DNA of 64,000 nt from Paraspadella gotoi (taxonomy: Eukaryota; Chaetognatha). The stretch is taken from assembly GCA_051294375.1 (NCBI GenBank), contig CM119265.1, forward strand, positions 8,006,772-8,070,771. The letters run 5' to 3'. The notes under the pieces are model-generated. The model saw only the letters and a program-made list of their open reading frames with translations. It ran no database searches and was not told the DNA's origin. The position numbers and the translations under genes are program-made. Below, piece by piece: positions 37,176 to 49,827 of the stretch (positions are counted from its first letter, which is position 1; each line of letters opens with the position of its first letter).

Positions 37176-37732
37176 GGTGGTTGGGCAAAGGCGCCATTGC
37201 TCTCTGGCGTCCACCTGGGAGAATGTGTGAGCTTCGTATAAATCCTTTTCTATCTTTATTTCCTCACATTTCCTCGCCTTTTTTTAGCTCTCGCTTTCTC
37301 TCATTCCGCCCCCCCCTCCGACTTTTCGCTCGCTCTTCACTTTCTCTTTCTGCTTTTCCTCGCGGCGCTCTCTCTCTCTCTCTCTATCTCTCGCTCTTCG
37401 TTTTCTGCTTTCTCCCGGCCAATGCGGAATATTCTCTCAATTATCCCCTTCGGCCGACAACGATTCCTTTTTTTGGAGGACAAACGCCCTTTTCCTTTTC
37501 TACCTCCCTTTTCTCCTTTTCCTCTCTTTCCTTCTTTTCCCTCTCCCCTCTCTCTCTCTCTATTAACCCCTCTCCTCATTCCTCATTCCATTCGTTCGGA
37601 AGATATAAAAAGAAGAAGAAAAAATAAGAAGAAAAAAGAAAAAAGTCACTAAATGTTGCAGTTTATCATTTCATCCATTTTTTGGCCGAACGGACTTATT
37701 TCCCTCTTTCTATTTTTTTTTTCTTTTCTCTT

Positions 37733-37815
37733 TGGCGGCGGCGGCGGCTGCAACGATGGCCGTTTGAGGCGGCGGCGGAGCGGCGGCGGGCGCCGTGCGG
37801 CGTCTGCCTCTGTCA
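37733..37815. other. GC-rich GGC-repeat patch
   Basis: GGCGGCGGCGGCGGCTGC and further GGCGGC runs up to CGGCGTCTGCC. Both flanks are T-rich. Confidence 0.8.
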
Positions 37816-37890
37816 GTGAAACGGGCGTCAGTCTAGGGTCACGTGGATCATAGAAGGGTCAGGGGTTCAAGCGTCAGCTTCGCCAGACGA

Positions 37891-38001
<111 letters not shown>

Positions 38002-38049
38002 TGTCTGACTTTTCGTTTCCCGAGAGCTTTTCCACTCTCTCTCCCTTCT

Positions 38050-38335
38050 TTCCTCTTTGCTCTCCTTCTTTCTTTTTTTCTTTCCTTGTTCTTCCCACTT
38101 TCCTTATTTCCTTTTTTTCTTTCCTTTTTATCACCTTTTTCTTTCTTTCTTTCTTTCTTTCTATCTTTTCTCTTTCGCTGAATTTACTTTCTTTTTTTCC
38201 AAGTTTTTTTCTTTATCCTCACTTTTTTTTTCATCTCACGTTTCTTTTTTCATTCTTTCCATCTAAGTCTATAAAAAAAATCTTCATTTTCTACTTTTTT
38301 CTCTTTTTTTTCTTTCTCATCCGAGTTACCGCCAT
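38050..38335. repeat. T/C-rich tract with (CTTT)n
   Basis: CTTTCTTTCTTTC-type DNA, strongly pyrimidine-biased, between two CT arrays. Confidence 0.85.
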
Positions 38336-38399
38336 CTCTTTCTAATTTTTTCTTCCGCTTCCTCCTCGTTAACTACTTCCTCCCTTTCTCGCACTGAAT

Positions 38400-38487
<88 letters not shown>
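38400..38487. repeat. (CT)n array
   Basis: ~40 CT units with one TCCTC interruption. Confidence 0.95.
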
Positions 38488-38490
<3 letters not shown>

Positions 38491-38599
38491 TTCGATTCTC
38501 CCTCTCATTATCGTTCGCGTCTTACGATCGTCGTGATCCTTACATCATCGCCGCGGTAAATCACCTCCTTCTGCTTTGACCGTCATCGTTTATCGTCTT

Positions 38600-38601
<2 letters not shown>

Positions 38602-38636
<35 letters not shown>
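38602..38636. repeat. (CGT)n microsatellite
   Basis: Eleven to twelve CGT units with TTG at the right end. Confidence 0.93.
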
Positions 38637-38643
<7 letters not shown>

Positions 38644-39140
38644 GTCATCGACCTCCCCCCTTTTCTTTCTTTATATCCTAACCGGTAAACCGTGACGTTG
38701 CTTAATGTTTCTCTTCTCCTTTCAGGATCTTTTGTTTTCTATTTTTACGCGCTCGCGACCTCGAGTGCCCATCGCTCCATTGCCCGCAGTTTTTCTCGGC
38801 GCTACAGGCTGCCCGCTCACTTCCCTCGCGCCCCATATTGTCCTCTCTTCCCACCGCCCGGTTTGCCCGATCGGCTTTGGACGCGCGGATGACGTCGGCT
38901 CGACGCGATGACCCGACGCCTGTCTTTGTCGGTCGAGTTCGTCGGCTAACGTCGGTCGTTCCTCTCTCATCTTTGGTTAACGTGGAAGCTGCTTGCCTTC
39001 TCGATCCGTTGGTGCTTGTCATAACCCTTGATATGACTCCTCTTTGTGATTTTCTAACGGTTCACGGCAAAACTTTAATTCAATGGATGACGATTTCTGT
39101 TTTAATTTTAAAAAACCTTCCGAACGGCGAACTCAGAAGC

Positions 39141-39222
39141 CACAGATTTTCATATACATTTAAGCTAGAAAGAATCATTCTTATGTACCACATAATAAAT
39201 AAAATTAATAATCTGTGGCGAT
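39141..39222. repeat. Hairpin with 9-bp stem
   Basis: CCACAGATT (39142) is complementary to AATCTGTGG (39213) across ~62 bases of AT-rich DNA. Too short to classify. Confidence 0.3.
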
Positions 39223-39640
39223 CAGACTATTTTTTTCACTCTCTTTAACTTCGCCTCCCTCCAGTTTCCATTTTCTTTATTAACTCTCCCGCTCGTACTT
39301 CTCCTTCTCCTCACTTTCTCTTCTACTTTCCTTTTCCATTTATTCACTCTATCTCGGTTCTATTTTGTGTCCTCGCCCTCCGGGGATTCCTTTCTTTGCC
39401 TTGTTGTTCCACCTGAACCCCAGAACCACTTTCATTCACCTCCCTTCGACCACCAACCACCATCTCTACCACCATCCACCCCCTCGTCCACCATCCACCC
39501 TCTCTACCTCCCTCCAATTCCTCCCCTTTCCTCGATTCAACACCACCTGCTGCCAGCGAACTCACCTCTGAACCCTTAATGTGGCTTCACTTTAAAACTG
39601 CGCGATTCCGCCTGGAGATGGCGTTGACTCCCTTTAGGAC

Positions 39641-39671
<31 letters not shown>

Positions 39672-39696
39672 NNNNNNNNNNNNNNNNNNNNNNNNN
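39672..39696. other. Assembly gap, exactly 25 N
   Basis: Left flank is CT. Confidence 0.99.
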
Positions 39697-40006
39697 TTCG
39701 CTTCTCGGTTACTTCGGTTTACATAGTCTTATTTTTAGTGGTGATGCGCTTCTCTCTCTCTCTCTCTCTCGTCTCTCTCTCTTTCGACGTTTCCTCTCCG
39801 TCTCAATCTCTCTCTCCTCCCTCTCTCTTCCCTCTCTCTCACTCCTCCCTCCCTCTCTCTTCTTCCTCTCACCATCCCTGTTTTTAAAACAAACGGCGAA
39901 AAATGCAAAAGCGGAATGATTTTTTTTCTTTTTTTTCTTTCTCTAATTTTTCGTATTTAACAATTTTCCCAGTCGAGTTTTGTTTCCAGCTCGAACTTCC
40001 CTCGTC

Positions 40007-40039
40007 TCTCTCTCTCTCCTCTCTGCTCCTCTCATCTCT

Positions 40040-40078
<39 letters not shown>

Positions 40079-40103
40079 CTCCTCTCTCTCTCTCTCTCTC
40101 TCT
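40007..40103. repeat. (CT)n array
   Basis: CT dinucleotide with CTCCTCTC and CATC interruptions. Confidence 0.92.
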
Positions 40104-40254
40104 GCCAAACCGACGAGTTCGTCAGTCCCTCAATCTTTCATTTTTTCTCGTCGCAGGCGCATCTTTTTGCTATTTCCGACACACCTTCGCAGTCCACATT
40201 TCGTACCATGCATTAGTTTACGTTCGGAATAATCATTTAATTTTTGCATTTCCC

Positions 40255-40720
40255 GTGTTAACAAACGTTCAAACTAATTCGCACCAAAACACTCTCTCTC
40301 TCTCATTCTCAAAAAAATGTTTACAATTAAATCTGTCCTTGCCACGAAATTCCCTTGCCCACTGTTTTTCCCGCTTCCAATCCAAATGGTTGCTCCTGGA
40401 TTTTTCTCCATTCCCGTTAACCAAGAAAGTTATTTTTTTCAACCAACTGACACAATTTTACTAAAAAAAAAATGACGACACTACTCTGGTGAACACACTT
40501 ACGCTCTCTCGCACTCTCCACAACTTCTCTCTATTCTCAAAAAATGTTTACAATTATTTGTCCTTGCCACGAAATTCCCTTTGCCACTGTTTTTCCCGCT
40601 TCCCATCCAAATGGTCTCCTGGATTTTCTCCATTCCCGTTAACAAGAAGTTATCTTTCACACAATTTACTCAAAAACAAAAAGACGACACTCTGTGAACA
40701 CACTCCCGCTCCCCGCACTC
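40255..40720 (+). repeat. Tandem duplication, ~228-bp unit, two full copies and the start of a third
   Basis: ATTCTC(A)nTGTTTACAATT occurs at 40305 and 40533. After each come CCTTGCCACGAAATTCCC, CACTGTTTTTCCCGCTTCC, TCCATTCCCGTTAAC and a GACGACACT block. A third partial unit begins at about 40697 (TGAACACACTCCCGCTC). Units differ by short indels. Confidence 0.88.
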
Positions 40721-40942
40721 TTCTCAACACTCCACCGAACTCTACTCAATCACCGAGCGCCACCCACTTCCGGTTACGCGCAACGTCGGCCCTGCGCGTC
40801 GCCGCTGCTTTTGTCTCTCTCTCTCTCTCCACTCTCGCCGGCGAAACCCCGTTATGCAAATGAGGAGCGACGATTTCCATAAGTTCTTCAATGGTGGTTT
40901 ACTTACCCATGTCCGTTCTCCGTTAACTCACCCGAGTCTCGC

Positions 40943-41108
40943 NNNNNNNNNNNNNNNNNNNNNNNNNNNNNNNNNNNNNNNNNNNNNNNNNNNNNNNNNN
41001 NNNNNNNNNNNNNNNNNNNNNNNNNNNNNNNNNNNNNNNNNNNNNNNNNNNNNNNNNNNNNNNNNNNNNNNNNNNNNNNNNNNNNNNNNNNNNNNNNNNN
41101 NNNNNNNN
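40943..41108. other. Assembly gap, 166 N
   Basis: Right flank is a T run. Confidence 0.99.
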
Positions 41109-41498
41109 TTTTTTTTCTTGCTCTTTTTTTTTTGGCGAACATTTGTTTCGTTGTTCGTCTGGTTGTTCTTTTATCGTCGTGGTCGGTTATCGAGTCGTTA
41201 CATCCGTCAATATCTGGTTCTTGTTATTTGTTGTTTTTTCTTCGTTGTTGTGGTTGTCGTTTACATCCGGGTTTTGATTTCTTGTTTTCAGTGTTGGTTT
41301 AAAAAAATGTATTTTGGCAGCTATTCGAGTCTTAAATTAATATAACAATTTAATCTTTGTTTCTCTCTCTTTCTCTCTCTCTCTCATCTCTCTCTCTCTC
41401 TCTCTCTCTCACCAAAAAGTACATTTGCGCAAGATGCCCCTCCTTTCTCCCGCAAAACCATTTATTCGCGACGCGCGGCCGTTCAACCTTTTGTTCTT

Positions 41499-41523
41499 NN
41501 NNNNNNNNNNNNNNNNNNNNNNN
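41499..41523. other. Assembly gap, exactly 25 N
   Basis: Flanks not repetitive. Confidence 0.99.
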
Positions 41524-41691
41524 CCAAAGAGTACGCGGCATTTTTGCGCCTCCGCGATTCTTCCATTCTTCCATTCATCCGCCATCTGCCGGTTCTTCTC
41601 ATTTGTACTCTCTCTCTTTTTTTACTCCCAGGGAGAAAGTTTCATTAAGCGATCGTTATTTGTGACGGGAAAACCAAACGGGAAAGGTGGG

Positions 41692-43300
41692 CGAAGAGAG
41701 GGAGTGAGAAGGGGAGAGAGAGGAAGAGAGACGATGAGAAGAAGAGAGAGAGGAGAGCGACGGAGAGAGGACTAGAGAGAGAGAAGAGAGAGGGAGAGAG
41801 GAGAGACGCGATGAGAGAAAACAATCTTTAAGAAAGCGCCCAAGGAAAGTAAAATAAACCCGAAGAATAGAAAGTATAAACATATAAGGAAAGACAATAA
41901 GAGAAAGAAAGAAAGAAAGAAAAAAACAGATAGGAAAGAAAAAAGGAAAGAAAGAAAGAAAAAAAGAAAGAACAGAAAAGAGAACAAGGAAGAAGAAAAA
42001 AGAAAGAAAAGGACAAAAATAGGAGGAAACGGAGGAAAGAAAAGAGAAGGAAGTAAGACGAAAGAAAGAGAAAGATAGCAAGAGGACGGAAGGAAGGAGG
42101 ACTGCTGGAGAGTATGGTCAGTGTAAGTCCCGAGACTAGGAGACCCGCCCTCAGAGGGGTGAAAGAGAGTCAAGATACAGAAAGATAGGAGACACCAAAA
42201 AAGGACGAAAGAGAAGAAGAGAGAGAAAGGAAAAGCAGAAGAAGTAAGCAGACAAAGAAGAAAGTGTGCACAGCAAGGGCGAAAACAGGAAACGGAGTCA
42301 GAAACAAGAGACAAGGGGAGTTTGAGAGAAAGCGAATCTGGCCTAACGACAAGAAGCACGAGAACTGATCGAACATACCGCAACGAGACAAAAGATGCCC
42401 GGGAACGGCGCAAAACGAACATAGGAGGAGAGAGCGCCGAAGAAGGCACCTCCGCCAGCTAACAACCCCACAGCGGAATTTCTTGAGCAAATTTAGACAA
42501 CCCGAACAAAAGAATTGGGAAGTTGAGTGGGTGTCGGAGTCCTGTCGAACTTGACTTAGCCACGACTCCGAAAGAACACGCGGACAAGAACCCGACGATA
42601 TGTCGATCTCCAGCCCGCCGACGACCACCCCCGTCCATTTTATTCGTAGGACCGCCAATTCACGGGTGACCACGGCAAAAGCGGTCCGACCAAAAAACCG
42701 TAATCGCGAACGTACTCGGTCCGCATCTCGTCCACGTAGCGAAAATTTGCGCGTGAGAAGCCCACGGGCTCGAGATGCCCACACCTGTGGAAAATGAAGA
42801 AAGAAGAGAAAATATCAAACGCAAAGACAAAAACTAGAAAAGCGCAAATAATTGATATAGGAATTGACGTCCGAACCTACGAAGAAGAGCGAAAGAATAG
42901 GATAATATGGAAAAGGAGAAAGAAAGAAAGAGAAGAAAGGCCGGAACGGTAGGTTAAAATACAAGCTATAGTGTGGTGCAACGCCGAGAAAGAGAAAAGA
43001 AAGAAAGAGGTACACGTTGTATAAGAAGCGACACGGCAAATATCCGATAAGCAAGAAATAGACGAGTAATGAAACTGATAGAAAATATTAATTGAAATAA
43101 CGATATGCAACAAGAAAAGGATATTGAATTACGATTTAACTAAAGATCGACTCTAAAGAATATATGGTCTAAAAGAAACGGACCAAAAAGGAGTATTGTG
43201 GGGGGAAGAAAGACAAAAGAAGAGAATACGTACACAAGAAAAGAAAAGTTCGAGTATCGACAAAAATAATGAAAAGACCATAGCATCTTACGTTACACTG
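41692..43300. repeat. Purine-rich, T-poor block
   Basis: About 1.6 kb in which the plus strand is mostly A and G. It begins with a GA array (41692-41800), then a (GAAA)n-like stretch (41846-42090). Less repetitive purine-rich DNA follows, with a CG-containing section at 42440-42790. Minus-strand frames here (41772-42449, 42170-42784) are Leu/Ser/Phe-rich by-products of this composition. The plus frame at 42600-42797 is Arg/Ser-rich. No domain recognised. Confidence 0.7.
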
Positions 43301-45248
43301 AGAGCTCGGGACAAGTAATTTTTTCAAGCCTTAATGATTTGTTAGCAAAAATCTGTATTTCTAAAAAAGCTCGGAAACCTAAGGTTAAGTGCGGTATAAA
43401 GTATATCTGTGAAGTCTCCTCCAGCGGCTCAGCTTCCGAATCAAGGTGTGTGCTTCTACAACCTTGCTCTGTCATAACAACGATTGTTATTTTTCAGAAG
43501 CAAAGAATAAACGGTTTACAATAAAAAGTAACAGAAGTTTACCAAACAAGTCGACCCAGATCAGATATGAATACTTTAAGCACGTCTTGTTAATTGTGTA
43601 TGATTTAGGCAACAAACCTCATTAAAGTGTGATATAGTGCGCTGATTGCAGCTTTAAAAGTCTACATACTTTAAACAAGCCTAGATGAGGTGTAATCAGA
43701 AAGGCTTCAATATTTAGTGAAAAAAAATTTTTTCTTATATTTAACATGCTTTGGGGGGTGTGTGGGTTAATTGGGGGTGTGGGTTCTGTGGCCCACTTAT
43801 TCAACCTCACCATGGGCTTAGTGCCCTATATTCCGCAACAAGCATGAAGCTCCCAAAAAAAAAACGCGACAAAGATAGCCCAAACCTCACCTAATCTAGT
43901 ATCTTTTCATTTTTAAAACCTGTGTGGGGTCGCCGGATTTACCATCCGCACTGCATTATTCTCGCCTCATTCTTTTTTTTTATGTCCGAATACTAGAGGG
44001 GGAGGATCTCTCTCTCCCTCTCTCTCACTCTCACTTCGCTATCATTTTCTCTTTCTCTTTCTCTCTCTCTGCTCATTTAAAGCTCATTTTCGTGGTTTCT
44101 CTCCTCGAAAAAAGGATTGATCCAAATTGACCTGGTTTTCTCCGAAAAAAATCCTCTTTGAGTTCGCAGATCTTTTTCCCCTCATTCTCNNNNNNNNNNN
44201 NNNNNNNNNNNNNNNNNNNNNNNNNNNNNNNNNNNNNNNNNNNNNNNNNNNNNNNNNNNNNNNNNNNNNNNNNNNNNNNNNNNNNNNNNNNNNNNNNNNN
44301 NNNNNNNNNNNNNNNNNNNNNNNNNNNNNNNNNNNNNNNNNNNNNNNNNNNCTCTCTCTCTCTCTCTCTTTGAGCATTTGCTTCTCAGTGGGTTATCGTC
44401 TTTCTAATTTAAAAGTAGAATATATGTAGTTATTTTCGAAAACGGCATCAGTATTATTAGCTAGAGATATTTATTTTATTTTTGTTAAATGATGATTATC
44501 CATAACCCAATTAGGGTATGTTTGATTTTTAATACTTTTCTTTACTTTTTCAGGCAAACTATTCGAAAATAACTTCATCTTATTGATGCTTCGAGAATGC
44601 GTGTCCCCTTAAGAATACATCCAATTCCGTCGAAACTCGAAAAAAAAACCGTCAACGTGAGAAATTAAGATCGGTTGACGACGACGACGACAACGACGAC
44701 GACGACAACGACGACGACGACGACGGAAGACGACATTCGCCAGGACTCAAATTTCTTTTCGTTCGTAACGAATTTTCTTCGCGAAAATCGGGAATTCGAT
44801 CTTCGCTTTTTTCTTTCTTTTTTTTTTGCCTTCGGGCGAAGAAGTAACCGGATCGCATCTCGTGCGCGGCGCCCATTAAAACCCGCCCCCCCTCTCCTCC
44901 CCCCTTTATCTGGCTCTGCCTCTCTTCCCTGCCTGCGCTTTCTCTTTCTCACCCGCCTCCCTAAAGCAGGGCGTTAAATCCAATATACTTTGGGTGTTAA
45001 ACGAAATACAGAGCGCGATGGCAGAATTAAAGCTTATTTTCCGAAAACTCTCATTTGTTTCAACTGTCGGTCTCCATTATTATAATTATTTTAAATTATA
45101 TTCTTATGTCAAATTCTGGTGATTATTATGTTTTATACTAGACGCAGTGCCTTCGTTTTTTTCGCGAGAGCCTTATTTATCTGCTCAACTCTGTATTTCA
45201 TTTCGCCTCTGTCTCTTACTTTGATTCTTTTTATTGATATACATCTCA

Positions 45249-45283
<35 letters not shown>
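43301..45283. other. No gene recognised
   Basis: 43301-43920 is non-repetitive and begins abruptly after the purine-rich block; it could be a transposon edge, but no terminal repeat was identified. 44400-44600 is AT-rich with a short inverted repeat (AGTTATTTTCGAA near 44427 and its complement near 44562). Confidence 0.4.
44190..44351. other. Assembly gap, 162 N
   Basis: Right flank is CT. Confidence 0.99.
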
Positions 45284-45454
45284 NNNNNNNNNNNNNNNNN
45301 NNNNNNNNNNNNNNNNNNNNNNNNNNNNNNNNNNNNNNNNNNNNNNNNNNNNNNNNNNNNNNNNNNNNNNNNNNNNNNNNNNNNNNNNNNNNNNNNNNNN
45401 NNNNNNNNNNNNNNNNNNNNNNNNNNNNNNNNNNNNNNNNNNNNNNNNNNNNNN
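45284..45454. other. Assembly gap, 171 N
   Basis: Left flank is CT. Confidence 0.99.
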
Positions 45455-45583
45455 ATGACGCGACGTCTCCTCTGTTGTTTTACTCGCTTTCACCTCACGA
45501 TGCTGCAGTGTGATTTCCACTCGCCTTCTCTCACGATTCTCACAATTTATTTCGTTCAACAGTTACTCACGCTCTCTTCTTTT

Positions 45584-45810
45584 TTCCACTCATTTTCTTC
45601 TTTTCCTTCTTTTTCTCCTTTCCTTCTTTTCCTTCTTTTCCTTCTTTTCCTCCTTTCCTTCTTTCCTTATTTTCCTCCTTTTCCTTCTTTTTCTTCTTTC
45701 CTTCTTTTCTTTATTTTGCTTCTCTTTCTCCTATTCTTATTTTTCTCCTTTCCTTCTTTCCCTATTTTTCCTTCTTTCCTTCTTTTCCTTCTTTTCCTCC
45801 TTTCCGGAAG
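45584..45810 (+). repeat. Polypyrimidine array, ~10-bp CCTTCTTTTC unit
   Basis: CCTTCTTTTC repeats exactly three times near 45623-45650 and with variation (TCCTTTCC, TTTATTTTGC) to 45810, where it switches to purine-rich GA DNA on the same strand. Confidence 0.85.
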
Positions 45811-46304
45811 AGAGGAGAGGAGAGAGAACAAGAGAGAGACCTGAGAGAGAGCGAGGGAGAGAATGACGAGAGATTAGAGAGAGAGAGAGCAGAGAGAGAG
45901 AGAGGGAGGGAGAGAGAGAGAGAAATTTTCCTGGTTCCCAATCTGCGATAGTTTGAAAAAAAAGTTCTGACTTTCAGGTTTTTTTTCTTCTTCTCTCGAA
46001 ATCGAATTCAAGAACGAAAAAATTAGAATTTTTTCCCTAATATAAAATTCAGTTAAAATGAGGATGATGAGATGAGAGGAGAGAGATGAGAGAGAGCATG
46101 GAGGAGAAAGAGAGATGATCGAGAGAGAGGAGAGGAGAGGAGAGGGAGCAGGAGAGAAGAGAGAGTAGACGAAGGAGAAAACGGAAACGCGAGCTCGAAT
46201 AGCTGCGCAGGTATTGCATATCAAAGCCGAAGTAAAGAATAAGAATTTGAAAAAAAATAATTTTTTAAACAAATCTGAAATTCAAATTTTTTCCGATTTC
46301 GTAC

Positions 46305-46415
46305 GTCGTGCCGCGCCCGCCGCCGCCGCCGCCCGGCCGCGCGCCGGCGCGCGCCGCCTGCCGCCCGCCGCGCCGCCGCCGCAACGCGCCCAGCCGTCAC
46401 CCCTGAGCCGCGGCA
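46305..46415. other. CpG-rich, GC-rich patch
   Basis: About 110 bases dominated by GCC/CGC units in otherwise AT- or GA-rich DNA. The right edge (CTGAGCCGCGG) returns to mixed sequence. It could be a small CpG island or a GCC-type repeat. Confidence 0.8.
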
Positions 46416-46775
46416 ATAACCTCCCCTCTTTCCGCTTGAGAGGATAATGCCTCATTAATATAGTATCTTATTAATGTTGAGATTCCCGCTCCCCTTTGAC
46501 CCCAATGGCGCGGCGAAGCCTGGGTAATCGAACGCGACACAACGGACGACGACGACCGGACGACGCGACGACGACGACGACGACGACGACGTTTCGAAGC
46601 CATTATGGTTGTTCTCTTTCAAAATTGCGATCGCCAAATCAAACTTTACCCGAACCGAAAGAAGAAGGCAGACAAGAGAGAGAAGACAAGAGAAGAAGAG
46701 GAGAAGATGAGGAGAAGAGAGAGAGAAAGAGAGAGAGAGAAAGGTACCAAATGAAAGAGGAGGACTTTGAATTCT

Positions 46776-46863
46776 NNNNNNNNNNNNNNNNNNNNNNNNN
46801 NNNNNNNNNNNNNNNNNNNNNNNNNNNNNNNNNNNNNNNNNNNNNNNNNNNNNNNNNNNNNNN
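46776..46863. other. Assembly gap, 88 N
   Basis: A GA-rich stretch lies ~35 bases to the left. Confidence 0.99.
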
Positions 46864-47084
46864 TGACCGCCGGAAGCAAAGATGTTCCAACAGGGATGAC
46901 GCATCGTATCTATTGTCTCTTTGGCGCAGGCGAGTCCAGTCGAAACGCGATCGATCCAAATTTAGAAACAGCATCCCTCTAACCAATTTTTTCAGTTCCT
47001 TTTTTTTCGTTGAAATGTTTGTTTACGAGTAAACAACATCGACACCTGGGTTCAGTCTTTTAGTTTGTAAACAAAACTGCTTTC

Positions 47085-47087
<3 letters not shown>

Positions 47088-47162
<75 letters not shown>
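47088..47162. repeat. (CT)n array
   Basis: ~37 uninterrupted CT units. Confidence 0.97.
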
Positions 47163-47163
<1 letters not shown>

Positions 47164-48199
47164 GCTACAGCTGCAGGTTCAGCCGGTTCTCTCTCCCAAC
47201 CCCACCTTTCCTTTCCCTTCTTCCCGGAACCTCAATAAATACCATCTTAAGGAAGTAAACACAGAGAGGCGCTTATCTGGTCTTCTACCGAAGAATCGAC
47301 GAGAAATTGAAGTTTGCCCCGAGGGGGGGGAATGAGAAAAGAGCGTGGGAGGGAGGGGAAATGTGCAGAGTGAGGTGAAGGAGAATAGAGGAGAAAAGGA
47401 AAGAAAGGAGAGAATTAGAAAGGAGAGAGAAGTAGATTCAATTTCAACAAAAGCAAAATCAGGTGGAAGAAGGCAATCACGAGGCGTTTTATTCCAAACT
47501 TTCTCTACCTTTTTTGGGCAAAGGAGTAGCTTTTTGCTCCAGAAATCCAATAGATTCCCACCTGATTATTCTTATTATTATTATCTACTGGGGAAACTAA
47601 GTAACGACAAAGAAGAAGCTGACAAAGACAGCCATGTCAATGACAAAGACACCAATGACATCGTCGACGACGATCATGACCCTCCCTCCCGAGACTGAAC
47701 GCTGTTTACTCGTTGTCTTCCTTAAAAATGGTTCCTTTCCTCCAGAATGGGAGTAAGGATCGAGGCTCTCTCTCTCTCTCTCTCTATCACTCTCTCCGTT
47801 CTCCTCTCTCTCATTCTCTCTCTCTCTCTCTCTCTCTCATCTCTCTCTTCTCTCGTATCTCATCTCTCTCTCTGCTCCTCCTCTCTTTCCATAGACAAAC
47901 AAATGAGAAAAAAAAGTGGTCACTTTTTTCCCGTCCCAGATTACGTGTTAGATAAGGTTGACGCTGATTTCGATGTGACTCAATGGCGAGTTTTCTTTAT
48001 CGAATTTCTATTCTTCCGCAGCCTTCGTCTGCTCTACTCTCTCGCTCGTTCTCCTCCACTCTTCCTCTCCTCATCTCTCTCTCCATCACTTAGTCTCCTC
48101 TCTCTCTCTCTCATCTCTCGCGATCTCATCGTTCTCTCTCTCTCTCTCCTCTCTTCGGTCTTTCTCCAGTTTTCTGCCTCGCTTTTTTTTTCTAAACAT

Positions 48200-49827
48200 T
48201 TTCTTTTATTCTATTTTTTGTTTTCATGTTTTCTCATTCAGTTTTTTTGTTCTTCATCTTATTTTTCATTCTGAATTCGACATTTTTCTTTTTAAAATCT
48301 TTTTTTTCTCTGGATTTTTTTTTAAACAAAACCAAAAAAAAAGAAGAAAACGAAAAATAAAAAAAAAATTCTCAGAGAACGCGATTGGGTCGTTCGCCTT
48401 TTGTTTGTCTCTCGCGTCGAGAAACTGATTAAACAAAGGAACACCCCTCCCCATTTTTCTCTTTCCTCCTTCCTCTCTCGCCACATTTTTTCTTCTTTTT
48501 TCTCTCTTTTTCTCTTTCCTCTTTCCTTTCTCGGTTTCTTCCTCGTTTTTTTCTTTTCCCTTTTCCTTTCTTTCTCTTTCCTCCTTCCTATCTTTCCTAG
48601 TTTCTTTTTCTTTTCTTCCTCCTCCTCTCGTCTCACCTCCATCTTTTTCCCGTCTTTTTCTTTCTCCTTTCCTCCTCCCTCCACCTCTTTTCTTCTTCCT
48701 CCTTTATTCTAAATCCTCTCCTTTTTCACTTCCTTCTTCCCTTTCTCCCTTTTCTCTTTTTCTTTTTTTTTTTTATTCTTTTTCTCTTTCCTTCCTTATG
48801 CGCCGTCCGATGCGTAATTTCGCACAATGAGCGCGATTGGAGGGGGGGGTTCATTGTATTGACAAACGCATATGAATGAGATCTGAGTCTTCGATAATCA
48901 ACAGCCGCCCCTCTGCATTTTCATCGTCGTCCACATCGTCGTCGTCGTCGTCGTCGTCGTCGTCTTCCCATCCTTCCTTTTTATTTAGTTCATCGATTTT
49001 TTCCTCCGTGTTAATTATATTTTTACATTTTCTTCGCCTTTTACAATTCTCCACATGCCGCCTCGTTTTCTCAACGACATCTAAAGGGCTCGCTGGCAAA
49101 CAAAAGCGCAAAAGAGAGTCTCTCGCGCCAAGATTGAAAAAAAAAAATTAATTATTTTAATTTAAAGTTGTCTGCAAAAGCTGCTTTTTTCGTCGCAAAG
49201 CCGAGTCTGAATAAATAAAAAATTTTATTAATTAAAAAAATTAAGGGCGCGCGTGAGTCGCAGTAGCGTGTGTCCTTGATGCCGACGCCTTTCGCTAATA
49301 ATATCGGTCCAACCGAAACCCGATTAAACTCTTTAGTCAATAAATTCGTTTCAAGACAAAAGATAAAGCATCTGGTTAAGTCGTGATTCAATTTTGGTTT
49401 GTTTATACATTTATAAACGGGCGAATTGATTAAACTCCATCCCTCAGTCCGTGGTTCGTTCGTTCCGCCAACGAGATGTCGCTTCGAATGTTCTTTTGTT
49501 TTCATCGCCAAATAGTCTTTTACTTTTCAGTCTAAAGAACTTTTTTTTTTCTTCTGAAAATTAAGCTCTCGGACTCTCGGAATCGAAAGTCGTCTCCCGG
49601 AGAAAAGCAAACATCGGGAGAAAGGGAGAAAAAAAAAGCGAGGGAACAATTTATTTCTTTGTTTTCGTTTGGGCGGCAGCTGCGGCGACGGCTGCAAGAC
49701 GGCTGCGGCAAAGGCGGCTGCGGCGGAAACGGCGCGTGAGCAGGGAAAAGACCCGACCGAGGCAGGAAGTTAATGCATTCGAAGGTCCACCTGACACAGC
49801 AAAAAAAAAAGGTGGGACTGAAGGGAA
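48200..49827. other. No gene recognised
   Basis: T/C-rich to 48790, (CGT)n at 48926-48965, then mixed DNA. The minus frame 49152-49511 (119 codons) is compositionally ordinary but matches nothing I recognise. Confidence 0.4.
49672..49737. other. GC-rich (GGCTGCGGC)-type patch
   Basis: Repeated GGCTGCGGC/GGCGACGGC units giving Ala- or Gly/Cys-rich frames. A related CTG/GCC patch lies at 50036-50070. Confidence 0.75.

Noticed and set aside
36746-37627. 293-codon plus frame, the longest without N
   Set aside because: Mostly Arg-Glu and Leu-Ser runs from GA and CT arrays.
42170-42784. 204-codon minus frame, considered as a transposon protein
   Set aside because: Leu/Ser/Phe-rich output of a purine-rich block; no reverse transcriptase, integrase or zinc-knuckle motif seen.
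43370-43520. TATAAAG followed by an AATAAA-like end, considered as an LTR
   Set aside because: No second copy of the segment was found in the window and no primer-binding site was seen.
49152-49511. 119-codon minus frame of ordinary composition
   Set aside because: No recognised family, no acceptor or donor context; AT-rich chance ORF is as likely.
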